Assembly (NCBI GenBank): GCA_963611355.1
Contig: CAVDRM010000001.1
Span: 1-64,000, forward strand
Length of the DNA: 64,000 bases
Direction of reading: 5' to 3'
DNA from: CAVDRM01 sp963611355
Lineage (GTDB): Bacteria; Bacillota; Clostridia; Christensenellales; Aristaeellaceae
Shown: positions 57,101-64,000 of the stretch, in pieces
Layout of the letters: each line of letters starts with the position of its first letter
How positions within the stretch are numbered: the stretch's first letter is position 1
Program-made: the position numbers and the translations under genes
The notes under the pieces: model-generated
Databases searched by the model: none
The model's input: only the letters and a program-made list of their open reading frames with translations
What the model was told of the DNA's origin: nothing

Positions 57101-58311
57101 TTTTCATCCAGCACATCGGTATCGGTCATGGTGATGTTCAGTTCTTTGCCGATTTCGCCGCGTGCCTCCGTTATCAGCGTGAGCTTCTGCAGGGCGGGAT
57201 AAATCGTCAGGGTGAAGGCGCCCTCCGCGCCGTAGCCATCCTGCGCAGTCGCCGTGATGTCAACGGTTTTCTTTTCCGTGACAGCCTTTGCCGTGACCTT
57301 GCCGGCGGCGGTCACGGTGGCCAGGCTCTCATCGGAGGACTTCCATGTGACCTTCTTGTTGCTCGCCGCTGCGGGCAGCACCTTGGCCTTTAACGTCACG
57401 GACTTGCCGCCCAGCACGGTCTTATCGCCGGTGATTTCAACGTCCTCGGCGGGCGCTATCACGGTGAGCTTAAAGGAAGCGCTCTTGCCGGAGCCGTCCA
57501 TCGCCTCGGCCTTCATTGTCGTCGTGCCGATGCCGCTCAGCGTCACGCGGCCGTCATTGTCCACGGCGGCCACGGCGGGGTTGGTGGACGTCCAGATGAA
57601 GGTGTCCTGATAGGCTTCCGCAGGGGAAGCGACTGCCTGAATGCGGATGAGCTCATCCGATGCCGCGGAAATGCTCAGACCCGCCTTCGGGATGGCCTTG
57701 CCGTCATACAGCAGGGTGATGCCCGTCGTCAGCAGATAGCCGGGCACGGCATTGGCCTCCGCTTCCGCTTCCTCCGCTTCTGCGGCGGCGAACACGGCGT
57801 TCATGAGGGGCAGACCCTGATACTCGGCGTCGCCGACGCTGTCCTGCATGGCGGCGGCTTCTGCATCGGTGAGCCGCTCCAGATACTTGGCGCGCACCCA
57901 CGCGGTCACGATTTCGCCGTCAACGGCGAAGGCAATGTGCATTCTGTCCTTGGCGGCGTCCGCGGTCGCATAGCGGGCAAACACATACACGACCGTGTCC
58001 GCATCGAGGGTGCCCAGCGTCTGCCTGCACGCGCGGTCCTCGTACACATCCGTGCGCTTGACAAGACGGGCGTATGCCGCGCTCCAGCGCTCGGCGTCGT
58101 CCTCCTCAACGGGAAGCTCCTCCGCCGGCTCTTCGTCATCCGCGACCGGTGTTTCATCAATGACGGGAATCTCTTCCTCAACAGGAGACGCCTCCACGAT
58201 TGCTTCAGCTATTTCCTGCGGTGCTTCTGCTTCCTCGGCAAACGCAGGAGCAAAGCATCCGAGCGCCAGCACCAGCGCCAGCAGCAGGGATATAACCTGT
58301 TTCTGTTTCAT
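54169..58311 (-). CDS. Large secreted Big2-repeat protein with an SH3-like N-terminus and LRR tail
   Basis: A 1380-residue exported protein. After the signal peptide (QVISLLLALVLALGCFAPAFA) and an acidic stretch comes an SH3-like segment (AYARLVKRTDVYEDR, VYVFARYA, VTAWVRAKYLERL), then about eleven bacterial Ig-like group-2 domains, each with a KKVTWTSSN...ATV...GKVTA pattern and a TITATATDGS strand. A PKD/Ig-like domain and one BspA-type leucine-rich repeat (LTIPADLAGVKVTAI, MPNTIEIIGERAFKNC) end it abruptly. No sortase motif or anchor is seen. Its role is probably adhesion or cell-surface scaffolding. Translation starts at ATG 58311 after GGAGG. The opposite strand shows long open frames that are only shadows of this biased sequence. 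Confidence 0.85.
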   Translation of the reverse strand: MKQKQVISLLLALVLALGCFAPAFAEEAEAPQEIAEAIVEASPVEEEIPVIDETPVADDEEPAEELPVEEDDAERWSAAYARLVKRTDVYEDRACRQTLGTLDADTVVYVFARYATADAAKDRMHIAFAVDGEIVTAWVRAKYLERLTDAEAAAMQDSVGDAEYQGLPLMNAVFAAAEAEEAEAEANAVPGYLLTTGITLLYDGKAIPKAGLSISAASDELIRIQAVASPAEAYQDTFIWTSTNPAVAAVDNDGRVTLSGIGTTTMKAEAMDGSGKSASFKLTVIAPAEDVEITGDKTVLGGKSVTLKAKVLPAAASNKKVTWKSSDESLATVTAAGKVTAKAVTEKKTVDITATAQDGYGAEGAFTLTIYPALQKLTLITEARGEIGKELNITMTDTDVLDENGVLYIGAIVYPYEAQGGYTLTSSNKKVAVPYDDNDAGNDETLGCLKILGAGITTITATATDGSRTKTSFKLNVSVKAESLSITVPGYDEQAVPIVEGKSVQLKAVFTPETATNRKVTWTSDNQAVLTVSASGKVSAVKGMAGQEAAVTVVSAENTGITAEQKFVIVSAPTAVSVKLDGEEVKSSEKIVTDKETLLLSASVAPETAAQAVTWKSSSTKVAEVTANEDGTATLTVLGAGTATITATTRDGSKSLKFFLTAGAATSAIVADGETDRTVAANQSVQLSVKAAPAGAKLPTIDWTTSDASIATVKNGKVTVKKGSEGKKVTITAQDKDKKLEPVAFTITVIPAATKVEWYAGDQAVSGTYKLLLKENGDETEVPLTAKITPDEAGQSVTYKSSNAKVVRVEGGRLTALKTGKATITATATDGSKKSAKITVQVYGEDNTIHIEGETEVAVGKSIQLKAVVDAGSAKKFTWTSSNTKIATVSSAGKVTAKSKTAGDKVTITCAPSDGYGEAAAIEITIIPAATGIEIRHEGEKLTAKTVALNAGNTFKLDAVVLPEATASQEVAWTSGNTKIAEVDQEGLVTFKTAGTVTVKAMTMDGTGKSATVKLTGVYLVEWIDVVSTVEVIGGTKVKLDAVVYPANATNKKVTWTVSDKSVATVDKNGILTAKAVTEKKTVTVTAAATDGSGIVSNPDDPQVVIVYPQAAKVAFTEKTLELYEGTAADLMKILNITPAGSKHYISCTVSDATVAAADVKRDKTSRDTEAIQVSALKVGTTKLTLTLDNNKKYSATLTVKVTERPLTMHIENSAENGMAADGEKVTWTVTPGFTDDVTFAYVLTKNGVELDRLENLTETAYDWTMNGAGVYALTVTMTYGERTKTETSMVEVAGGDIVSDNGYVFEIQEDGAVAVAGYNGEAASLTIPADLAGVKVTAIADDAFMDNTAITSVAMPNTIEIIGERAFKNCTNLANITAY

Positions 58312-58399
58312 AATTAACCTCCGTGTTTATTTTGAATGCACTTGAGAGCCGAACAGCCGAAACCGTCCGGCCGGGAAAACATCGGGACTTATCATGACC

Positions 58400-58428
58400 A
58401 TTGTAGCACAGCCAAGCGAAAATGACCA
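58400..58428 (-). promoter_or_regulatory. Promoter of the Big2 gene
   Basis: Minus strand TGGTCA (58428-58423), 17-base spacer, TACAAT (58405-58400). The leader is about 80 bases. Confidence 0.5.
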
Positions 58429-58475
58429 GACAAAAAATGACAATTGTTACTTTTTCGTGCTTTTCCCGTCGGACT

Positions 58476-60128
58476 TTACTCCTGATACAGCGGTGAATGC
58501 GGAATGCCGTGCGCCTCGGCGTACGCCGCCGCCGTGCTGTTATCGCTGCAATAGAATTGCACATTCGCACAGCCCTCAAAGGCATCGTCCGCGATGGTGG
58601 TCACGCTGTCCGGCAGCTCAATAAAGTACAGTCCCGTGCAGCTCTTGAACGCGCCGCTCTGAATCTCGGTCAGCTTGTTTCCGCGGACGGAAATGCCGTC
58701 AATGTTCGTGCAGTTCATGAACGCCTCGGCTTTGATTGTCTGCATCGCCGCGGGCAGGGTCAGAATGTTGGGCATATCGCGGAAGGTGAGGGAGATTCCC
58801 TGCCAAACGGTGCCGACTGCCACAATAACATCGTCGTCTGAAGCCTTTTCTTTGTCCCCAGCCCAGATGTAATATTCGGCCTTCTCTGTGTTTTCAACGA
58901 CAGTAGTCATTGCATCGCTGGAACGATAAACCTTAACAAAAGATGGGTCAACGCCCTTCACCCGCACAGTGAGCTTGCCGCCCGCCGCGGACGCATCGCT
59001 GTTCAGCACCCAGGCTCTCGGCGTAACGGAAAAATTCTCGATTGAAACGAAGCGGGCATAAAGTTTGAGATTTCCCCTTGTGCCTTTTTCGAGCACCCAC
59101 ATCGGTTCACCAGAAAAACTACTTGACCTATACCAGCCGACGAAGGTGCTTCCTTCCGGTGTTATGGGTGTCGGGCAGTAATATTCTTTCAAGGATGTGT
59201 ACTTGTCAAAAAATTCATCGGGCCACTTCATATCATCCGCCGTCAGCACCGTTGTCCCGTCCCACGAATACCATGTGACGGTATAATAATCCGCATAGCA
59301 AGCGTAGAGCGTGATGTATCCATTCCAGTCTTCAGCAGAATTTGTCAATACTTCACCGCTCAAATCTTTGTTCATACACCAGCCGGCAAAAATCTGTCCG
59401 TCCCGTTCCGGCAGAAGCTCTGGATATTCTCCTGCACCGGGAAGAGAGAAGTAGTATTCCTCCCCTTCTGTATACGAAGAGTACCAATCGTCAAAACCTT
59501 CGATTTTCGTATCGCCGTCATAGTAGGTAATGGAATAGATGTCCCCATAAACCGCGTACAGCTTCAAATCGCCTGTTGTGCCTCGAGGAATATCGTACAT
59601 TCTGTTGTTGATGTCATTCGGTGTCCTACTCCAGCCGATAAAGCCTTTTCTTTCCGGTGCTATGGGTTGCGGGCAGCCATATTCTTTCAAGGATGTGTAC
59701 TTGTCAAAAAATCCATCGGGCCACATCATATCATCCGCCGTCAGCACCGTTTCCCCATCCGATGAATACCATGTAACGGTATAATAGTCCACATAGCAAG
59801 CATAAAGCGTAAGATCTCCGCTCCAGCCGTATTTGCTATATGTTAATACTTCTCCGCTCAAATCTTTGTTCGTACACCAGCCGGCAAAAATCCGTCCGTC
59901 ACGTTCCTCCGGCAGAATGTCCGGATACTCTTGTGCTGTGGGGAGGTAGCGATACATCGCATTTTCTGTATATGAATAGTGCCTATCGGCAAAGCCTTCG
60001 ATTTTATTTCCATCATAGTCGTAATAGGTAATCGTCCATGTTTCCGCCAATGCGCAGGACACAGCCAGCGACAAAAGCAGCCCCAGCAGAATGAGCTGAA
60101 CCGATGTTTTCAGGATGCTGTGTTTCAT
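58476..60128 (-). CDS. Secreted InlB-repeat/LRR surface protein
   Basis: A 550-residue exported protein (signal SVQLILLGLLLSLAVSCALA). Four Listeria-Bacteroides (InlB B-type) repeats with the pattern FAGWCTNKDLSGEV...LTLYACY are followed by a short Ig-like segment and a BspA-type LRR block (LPAAMQTIKAEAFMNC, TEIQSGAFKSC, LPDSVTTIADDAFEGC). The repeats form two near-identical 166-residue units (DNA period 498). ATG 60128 follows GAGGAGGG; the open frame beyond it includes the leader. The -10 box lies next to a 13-base homopolymer, which may switch expression. Function is probably adhesion. Confidence 0.82.
   Translation of the reverse strand: MKHSILKTSVQLILLGLLLSLAVSCALAETWTITYYDYDGNKIEGFADRHYSYTENAMYRYLPTAQEYPDILPEERDGRIFAGWCTNKDLSGEVLTYSKYGWSGDLTLYACYVDYYTVTWYSSDGETVLTADDMMWPDGFFDKYTSLKEYGCPQPIAPERKGFIGWSRTPNDINNRMYDIPRGTTGDLKLYAVYGDIYSITYYDGDTKIEGFDDWYSSYTEGEEYYFSLPGAGEYPELLPERDGQIFAGWCMNKDLSGEVLTNSAEDWNGYITLYACYADYYTVTWYSWDGTTVLTADDMKWPDEFFDKYTSLKEYYCPTPITPEGSTFVGWYRSSSFSGEPMWVLEKGTRGNLKLYARFVSIENFSVTPRAWVLNSDASAAGGKLTVRVKGVDPSFVKVYRSSDAMTTVVENTEKAEYYIWAGDKEKASDDDVIVAVGTVWQGISLTFRDMPNILTLPAAMQTIKAEAFMNCTNIDGISVRGNKLTEIQSGAFKSCTGLYFIELPDSVTTIADDAFEGCANVQFYCSDNSTAAAYAEAHGIPHSPLYQE
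59183..60058 (-). repeat. Two direct repeats of about 375 bases, period 498
   Basis: ATTCTTTCAAGGATGTGTAC occurs at 59183 and again at 59681, and the sequence matches on (for example TCATCCGCCGTCAGCACCG, then TATAAT, and GCTCAAATCTTTGTTC) to about 59560 and 60058. The repeats lie in one frame (166 codons), so recombination between them would delete or add a unit without a frameshift. Confidence 0.75.
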
Positions 60129-60192
60129 GTTTTTCCCTCCTCTTTTTTCCGAATGCTGCAGCTTCCTTTGGAATGGATTTTTGATCGATTGC

Positions 60193-60225
60193 ATTATAAC
60201 ATATTTCGGGGGGGGGGGGGTACAA
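60193..60225 (-). promoter_or_regulatory. Promoter of the InlB-repeat gene with a homopolymer spacer
   Basis: Minus strand TATAAT (60198-60193) is preceded by GAAATATGT, then 13 cytosines, then TTGTA. If TTGTAC (60225-60220) is the -35, the spacer is 21 bases, four longer than optimal. A loss of four cytosines would give 17. The -35 is weak, so this is a hypothesis. Confidence 0.5.
60208..60220. repeat. Homopolymer of 13 G (plus strand)
   Basis: Thirteen consecutive G on the plus strand in the promoter region of a surface-protein gene. No other homopolymer this long was noticed in the window. It may also be an assembly length error. Confidence 0.9.
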
Positions 60226-60379
60226 GGGGTTATGTGAAATTTTTGCTATTTTGGCAAAAAAACCGTCTTCAGGTAACATTCTCATCGAGCGATAGCTTAT
60301 TTCACCCAAAATACCGCGGCGTCATGCGGCGCTGAAAGGTATCCTGTATTTGAGTTTGACAGCATATATGACATTATAT

Positions 60380-60416
60380 AAAATCGGAGCAGCATGCAAC
60401 AGGCTGCCCCGATTTT
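60380..60416 (-). terminator. Terminator of the beta-helix hydrolase gene
   Basis: AAAATCGGGGCAGC and GCTGCTCCGATTTT (minus strand) form a 14-bp stem with one mismatch and end in TTTTATAT. It lies nine bases after the hydrolase stop codon. Confidence 0.85.
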
Positions 60417-60424
60417 TCAACGAA

Positions 60425-62275
60425 TCACTTTTGAACAACGGATACTTGGTCAAAGAAAAATATCGCCTGCTCATCAGAAGCGGAAACAAAGCCTATTTCG
60501 CAAGTTCCGTTTTTGATTTTAATGTCTTCCAATACGACCTTTGTAAAATCCTCGTTCAGCGACAACGTGCAGGTATATTCTGTGTCATCCGATAAAGCGT
60601 ACATATATGCTTCATCTAACGGCGTTTCGCCGTTCTTTACATATGCGCTCATGGTATATGTTCCATCCGGTACATCTTCCAATATCTGATATGTGCGCGC
60701 CTTTTCACCGTGTTTCGTTTCATGAATGCCAACGCAATGTCCATTCCAAACATTATTTTTTTCGTTTTCCGCCAAATACAGGTCAACAGACTTTGCATTG
60801 CCATCAAAAATCCAAAAATCGCCGTTCTGCTCAAAAGACCCATTTTTTACGAATGAACGGATCATTTGAATAGATTTCGTATATTCATTGCGCAGCACCC
60901 TTATATCTCTGAGCGACTCCATGGTTTGTCCTTCGATAACAAGATTTTCAAACAGCACATCACTGACGATGTGTTCTGCATCATAACCATGAATCATATT
61001 GCTTGATACGCTGTCATCAACGCGGATATCTGAAAAATGAAGGTTTGATATGCTCCCCATTTCACTGTCAGATGCAGACCACGCTGACTTATTGAGCTGA
61101 ATGCTGAACAGTCTATGCACCTTGCCATCAAATTTTTCAACATGCAGATCGTGCACATACACGTTGCTGATTGTCCCGCGTTCACCATGGTTGGCCATAA
61201 TGACGGCGGTATTCGGCGCTTCCGTATCCTGCTCGTTGAAATGAATAACATCGATATTTTCAACGGTAACATTGCCGGTTTTGCCAACGCCGACCCAGCC
61301 CAGCAGCAGCGCAGAACCATAGTTATTGTTCCAAATCACGCAGTTTTTTATTGTTCCGCCCACGGAATATTGACTGATATCGAGCGCATCATCATAGTTA
61401 TAGATAAATACATCAGAAACATCAATGTATTTGTCAATGTGAAAACCATCCGTATACGGAACCCATGATATTTCTTTCAGATGGTGAACGATGTTGGGGG
61501 ATTCCGCTGTCGCTTTCGTTCCGAATATGTTCAAATGGAAAGAATTGCTGTCCAGCAGGATCGGTCCATCAATAGTGAAACGTGATGCATATTTAATTTG
61601 GATCAAGTGTCCCAAATCCTCATTCGGGAAATTCTCGCCGGAGAAAATACCTCTCCCGATGATTTTAAATTCTCCGCGCTTTGAAAATCTGTCCGTAATG
61701 CATCCTTTGACATAAGCGCCGCCGGCAATATACAAAGTATTTTTGCCTTCAGGAACACCCACATGACCAATATCGTAAACACCGGGGCCGAAATACCATA
61801 CAGTTTCATCATCGGGATCGGGAACATCCTCTTCTGGGGGATCTGCAAAGATAAAACACTTATGCGTGGTATCGCCATTTATTTCGACCGAAATATAAGC
61901 AGGCTCTTCCATATCAAAAATGATTTCATTGTCTTCCACGGTGGCCTTGATGCCCAAATCTGTCGGTCTAATAATCACATCTTCAATTGCATAATCGTCC
62001 AATACGCTGACTTTAACCGTAACAGGGTCGCCTTCAAAGGCGAAGGACGTAAAGCTTGCCGTTTGCGGGTCGTCTTTTATTCTGCCGTTTCGTCTTGTCA
62101 TATAGCAAAAGGACTCCAAATCATTGACTGTCACTGAATAATGTTCGGATGCCTCAATGCCCTCCGGCTGCGGGTATACTGTTACAATGGCACTTTTCTC
62201 GGCATATGCAATGCTGCACAGCATCATGACAAGAAAGAACAATATAAAAGCAAAGACCCTCCTTGATATATGCAT
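60425..62275 (-). CDS. Secreted right-handed beta-helix glycan hydrolase (GH28/GH49-like)
   Basis: A 616-residue exported protein (signal VFAFILFFLVMMLCSIAYA). An N-terminal beta domain precedes YFGPGVYDIGHVGVPEGKN and YIAGGAYVKGCI, the usual entry to GH28/GH49 beta-helix enzymes; VPYTDGFHIDKYIDVSDVFI and NYDDALDIS carry the candidate catalytic acids, followed by repeats such as TIKNCVIWNNNYGS and NVTVENIDVIHF. The last 150 residues form a separate carbohydrate-binding-like domain (FVKNGSFEQNGDFWIFDGNA). Polygalacturonan or dextran is a possible substrate; the family cannot be fixed. It follows the CBM gene after 80 bases and seems to belong to a glycan locus that runs out of the window. Confidence 0.75.
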   Translation of the reverse strand: MHISRRVFAFILFFLVMMLCSIAYAEKSAIVTVYPQPEGIEASEHYSVTVNDLESFCYMTRRNGRIKDDPQTASFTSFAFEGDPVTVKVSVLDDYAIEDVIIRPTDLGIKATVEDNEIIFDMEEPAYISVEINGDTTHKCFIFADPPEEDVPDPDDETVWYFGPGVYDIGHVGVPEGKNTLYIAGGAYVKGCITDRFSKRGEFKIIGRGIFSGENFPNEDLGHLIQIKYASRFTIDGPILLDSNSFHLNIFGTKATAESPNIVHHLKEISWVPYTDGFHIDKYIDVSDVFIYNYDDALDISQYSVGGTIKNCVIWNNNYGSALLLGWVGVGKTGNVTVENIDVIHFNEQDTEAPNTAVIMANHGERGTISNVYVHDLHVEKFDGKVHRLFSIQLNKSAWSASDSEMGSISNLHFSDIRVDDSVSSNMIHGYDAEHIVSDVLFENLVIEGQTMESLRDIRVLRNEYTKSIQMIRSFVKNGSFEQNGDFWIFDGNAKSVDLYLAENEKNNVWNGHCVGIHETKHGEKARTYQILEDVPDGTYTMSAYVKNGETPLDEAYMYALSDDTEYTCTLSLNEDFTKVVLEDIKIKNGTCEIGFVSASDEQAIFFFDQVSVVQK

Positions 62276-62294
62276 ACATGACTCCTTTCAAATG

Positions 62295-62321
62295 AAGGAC
62301 TGCCCATATGAAGCAGTCCTT
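62295..62321. terminator. Hairpin between CBM and hydrolase genes
   Basis: AAGGACTGC and GCAGTCCTT are a perfect 9-bp stem. A T7 run follows on the plus strand, A7 precedes it on the minus strand where the genes lie, so it may only weaken read-through into the hydrolase gene or serve as a leader hairpin. Confidence 0.5.
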
Positions 62322-62355
62322 TTTTTGCAGGAAAATAGTCTCCTGACTCATTGGT

Positions 62356-63483
62356 TTATTCTGTTTTTGTAAACTCAATATAGTCCAAGTCAAACGGGCC
62401 GTAAACCGAAACCTTAATGATATGCTCGCCGGCAGGAAGATCCGCAACAGATTTTGATGTCATTTGCAATGTCCAGTCAAATTCCTTCAGGGAGCTTGCA
62501 GGCAAGATTGCAAACGGGTCTTCTTCATCATCAAGATAAAGACTAATGTTGCCGACGCTCCAATTAGACCCCGCAAAGGCGGAAATGGCATAAGTGCCTT
62601 CTTCAATATCCACCTTAAATTTCATCCAGTCCGGATCCTGCATATAAATGATCACATAGTTATTATCCCCTGCAAGCCTTGTCTGCGGGACTAACTGATT
62701 CGCATTGGAAGGGCGGGGAGCGCGAGGATGCGCATAAGTGTCCTCCGCAGTGTAATCGTCTTCGTTAAAGGCGACACCGTTTCCGCCGTTCATCCAATTT
62801 TCCATTTCAAGACGGGTCGTTTCCCCTGAAATTGATGTTACATACTCAGGGTCAAGATTCGGCTCCGAATCATCGTAGCTGATGGCGGTATCTTCGGACA
62901 TTGGAACAAACAAAAGATAATCAATGTCCCACGGCCAATTGATTTGCAGCGTCAAAACATGCGTTCCTTCAGCGAGATTAATCAGGAATTCGCCCTTTGT
63001 GCGGCCGAAAGACCAATCGTTTCTCTCTAAAGCGGTATACGGGATGGTGACTTTATCACCGGTATCATCTGCAACGAGGGTCAAGCTGCCGCCGTCATAG
63101 CCGCGGGCACAGTATGCGCCGACGGCATAAACGCCGCTTTTCTCAACTTCAACCTGATATTTGACCCATTCGGGATCGGTAGCATAGGTCAGATAATACC
63201 CGCCGTCAGCGGAAACAGCGGTTTGCGGAACAAAGGTTGAGGAATCATTGGGATCGGAGGGGCGCGGCGCAGAAGGAAACTGATATACATCGGCAGTTTC
63301 ATATGTGGTCTCATGCCACGATACATCCTGACCGCCTTGCATAAAGTCCTCAGCTTCTAATCTGGTAATGCCCGTTGAAGAGATGAAGGTGACTGTTTCT
63401 TCTTCAGCATGGCAACAGCCGCAGACCGCTATAACAGCAATCAAAGAAAGCAGTGCCAGCTTGCCAACAAAAGACTTCTTCAT
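62356..63483 (-). CDS. Secreted protein with two CBM6/35-like modules
   Basis: A 375-residue exported protein (LALLSLIAVIAVCGCCHA; a lipobox-like VCGC is possible). Two homologous modules of about 150 residues each start with TRLEAEDFMQGGQDV and TRLEMENWMNGGNGV and share APRPS, VPQT, ATDPEWVKYQVEVEKSGVYA / MQDPDWMKFKVDIEEGTYA and a closing DIDYL or DLDYIEFT. This is a CBM6/CBM35-type beta-sandwich pair without a catalytic domain. It may present glycan to the neighbouring hydrolase or importer. The next gene upstream on the minus strand is an ABC permease. Confidence 0.8.
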   Translation of the reverse strand: MKKSFVGKLALLSLIAVIAVCGCCHAEEETVTFISSTGITRLEAEDFMQGGQDVSWHETTYETADVYQFPSAPRPSDPNDSSTFVPQTAVSADGGYYLTYATDPEWVKYQVEVEKSGVYAVGAYCARGYDGGSLTLVADDTGDKVTIPYTALERNDWSFGRTKGEFLINLAEGTHVLTLQINWPWDIDYLLFVPMSEDTAISYDDSEPNLDPEYVTSISGETTRLEMENWMNGGNGVAFNEDDYTAEDTYAHPRAPRPSNANQLVPQTRLAGDNNYVIIYMQDPDWMKFKVDIEEGTYAISAFAGSNWSVGNISLYLDDEEDPFAILPASSLKEFDWTLQMTSKSVADLPAGEHIIKVSVYGPFDLDYIEFTKTE

Positions 63484-63506
63484 GAATCATTCTCCTTTTT
63501 TCTTTA

Positions 63507-63535
63507 GGCCGCACCGTCGAATGCACGGTGATGCC
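63507..63535. repeat. REP-like hairpin after the permease stop codon
   Basis: GGCCGCACCGT and ACGGTGATGCC pair with two mismatches around CGAATGC. It starts two bases after the permease stop on the minus strand. GGCNNCACC..CGAATG..GGTGATGCC is shared with 43846-43879 and the arms with the 49.6-kb element. Confidence 0.7.
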
Positions 63536-63536
63536 A

Positions 63537-64000
63537 TTATTCTTTTACCGCTCCGAGCATAATGCCGGAAATAAAGTACCTTTGCAGCCACGGATAAATG
63601 ACAAGCATCGGAACCAACGCAATGAATACCTTTGCAGAATCAAGAGCGCGGTTGGAAGTCTGCGTTGCACGAATGAGCTGTTCTGTATCCATGTTGCCCG
63701 TCATATTCAGTGACACGTTGAAGGAACGAATGTATGTCATCAACGGGTAGTATTCCGATGACTTGGAAAGCACCATGCCTTGAAAATAATCGTTCCAGTA
63801 ATTGACAGCGACGAACAAGCTGATGGTTGCGATCGTCGGCAACGAGCAAGGCAGGTAAATCGAAAACAGTGTACGCCATGGTCCGGCTCCGTCAATGAGT
63901 GCCGCCTCGGAAAGATCCTTCGGAATGCTGCGGAATTGATTCATGATGAGGATGCAGTAGTATATCGGTAAGCCGCCGCATACGATGAGGCCAATCAGAC
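63537..64000 (-). CDS. ABC transporter permease, YtcP/LplC-like (partial, cut by window end)
   Basis: The C-terminal 153 residues of a MalG-type permease; the 5' part lies beyond 64000. The frame is open to the edge (LIGLIVCGGLPIYYCILIMN before FRSIPKDL). The EAA loop SEAALIDGAGPWRTLFSIYL is present, then helices TIATISLFVAVNYWNDYF and VFIALVPMLVIYPWLQRYFI with the usual ISGIMLGAVKE ending. The nearest relatives by pattern are LplC/YtcP complex-polysaccharide importers, which fits the CBM and hydrolase genes downstream. Confidence 0.88.
   Translation of the reverse strand, partial: LIGLIVCGGLPIYYCILIMNQFRSIPKDLSEAALIDGAGPWRTLFSIYLPCSLPTIATISLFVAVNYWNDYFQGMVLSKSSEYYPLMTYIRSFNVSLNMTGNMDTEQLIRATQTSNRALDSAKVFIALVPMLVIYPWLQRYFISGIMLGAVKE

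Noticed and set aside
54682..57393. A 903-codon open frame on the plus strand opposite the Big2 gene
   Set aside because: It is an antisense shadow of a repetitive, GC-biased gene. It has no ribosome site, no recognisable domain, and the minus-strand protein is a clear Big2 repeat protein.
1..64000. CRISPR array, rRNA or tRNA genes
   Set aside because: No direct repeats with regular unique spacers, no rRNA-like stretches and no cloverleaf with a T-arm GTTCRANNC pattern were noticed in the gaps between genes. A covariance-model search would be more sensitive.

Overview
The window reads as one stretch of a Clostridia-type (low-GC-phylum, but fairly GC-rich here) bacterial chromosome, probably an uncultured gut anaerobe. 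The evidence is gene order and content: mreB-mreC-mreD-PBP2-minD-rodA, yicC-remA-gmk-rpoZ-coaBC-priA, nadD/yqeK-rsfS, an rrf2-iscS-iscU group, QueH instead of QueG, and large secreted Big2/BspA/InlB-repeat proteins. No rRNA, tRNA or CRISPR array was found. The species cannot be named from sequence alone.

Layout. 0.1-4.4 kb: murI, an EF-G-2-like translation factor, then rplJ-rplL with a strong promoter and an L10-type leader. 4.5-10.2 kb: ylmH diverges from the operon trpS, alpha/beta hydrolase, P1 peptidase, acpS, nnr. 10.2-17.7 kb: a two-component system faces an extracytoplasmic cluster: a beta-helix protein fused to an esterase, a VTC-type polyphosphate polymerase domain protein, a DUF4956 membrane protein, a phosphodiester glycosidase-domain protein and a small membrane protein. 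An array of 11-bp-spaced repeats next to the cluster promoter suggests control by the adjacent regulator. 17.8-28.5 kb: housekeeping genes including queH, a nadD-yqeK fusion, rsfS, rrf2-iscS-iscU, an HflX with an N-terminal JAMM-like motif, two LAS carboxypeptidases, a YprB-like nuclease and a TPR protein.

28.6-38.5 kb (all minus strand): YdcF, glyoxalase and tandem esterase genes, then rodA, minD, PBP2, mreD, mreC and mreB, the elongation machinery. 38.8-43.7 kb is an AT-richer cassette: a Ugp-like ABC importer plus glycerophosphodiester phosphodiesterase, diverging from a LysR regulator through overlapping promoters. 43.9-49.4 kb is the priA-to-yicC block. 49.5-50.3 kb is a small mobile-element zone with a MITE-like repeat and a broken IS630-type transposase.

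50.3-64 kb is an accessory surface/secretion region: an SMI1-type immunity protein and a secreted HNH-type toxin, a DUF6273-TPR protein, a 1380-residue Big2 protein, an InlB-repeat/LRR protein whose promoter contains a 13-G/C homopolymer (possible phase variation), a beta-helix glycan hydrolase, a CBM-type binding protein and an ABC permease cut by the window edge. A dispersed repeat family (a 167-bp element, a diverged long copy at 10.2 kb and ~30-bp hairpins with a CGAATG centre next to stop codons) links distant parts of the window. The points I rate most worth checking are that repeat family, the homopolymer promoter, the regulated 12.5-17.7 kb cluster, the JAMM-HflX fusion and the toxin/immunity pair.
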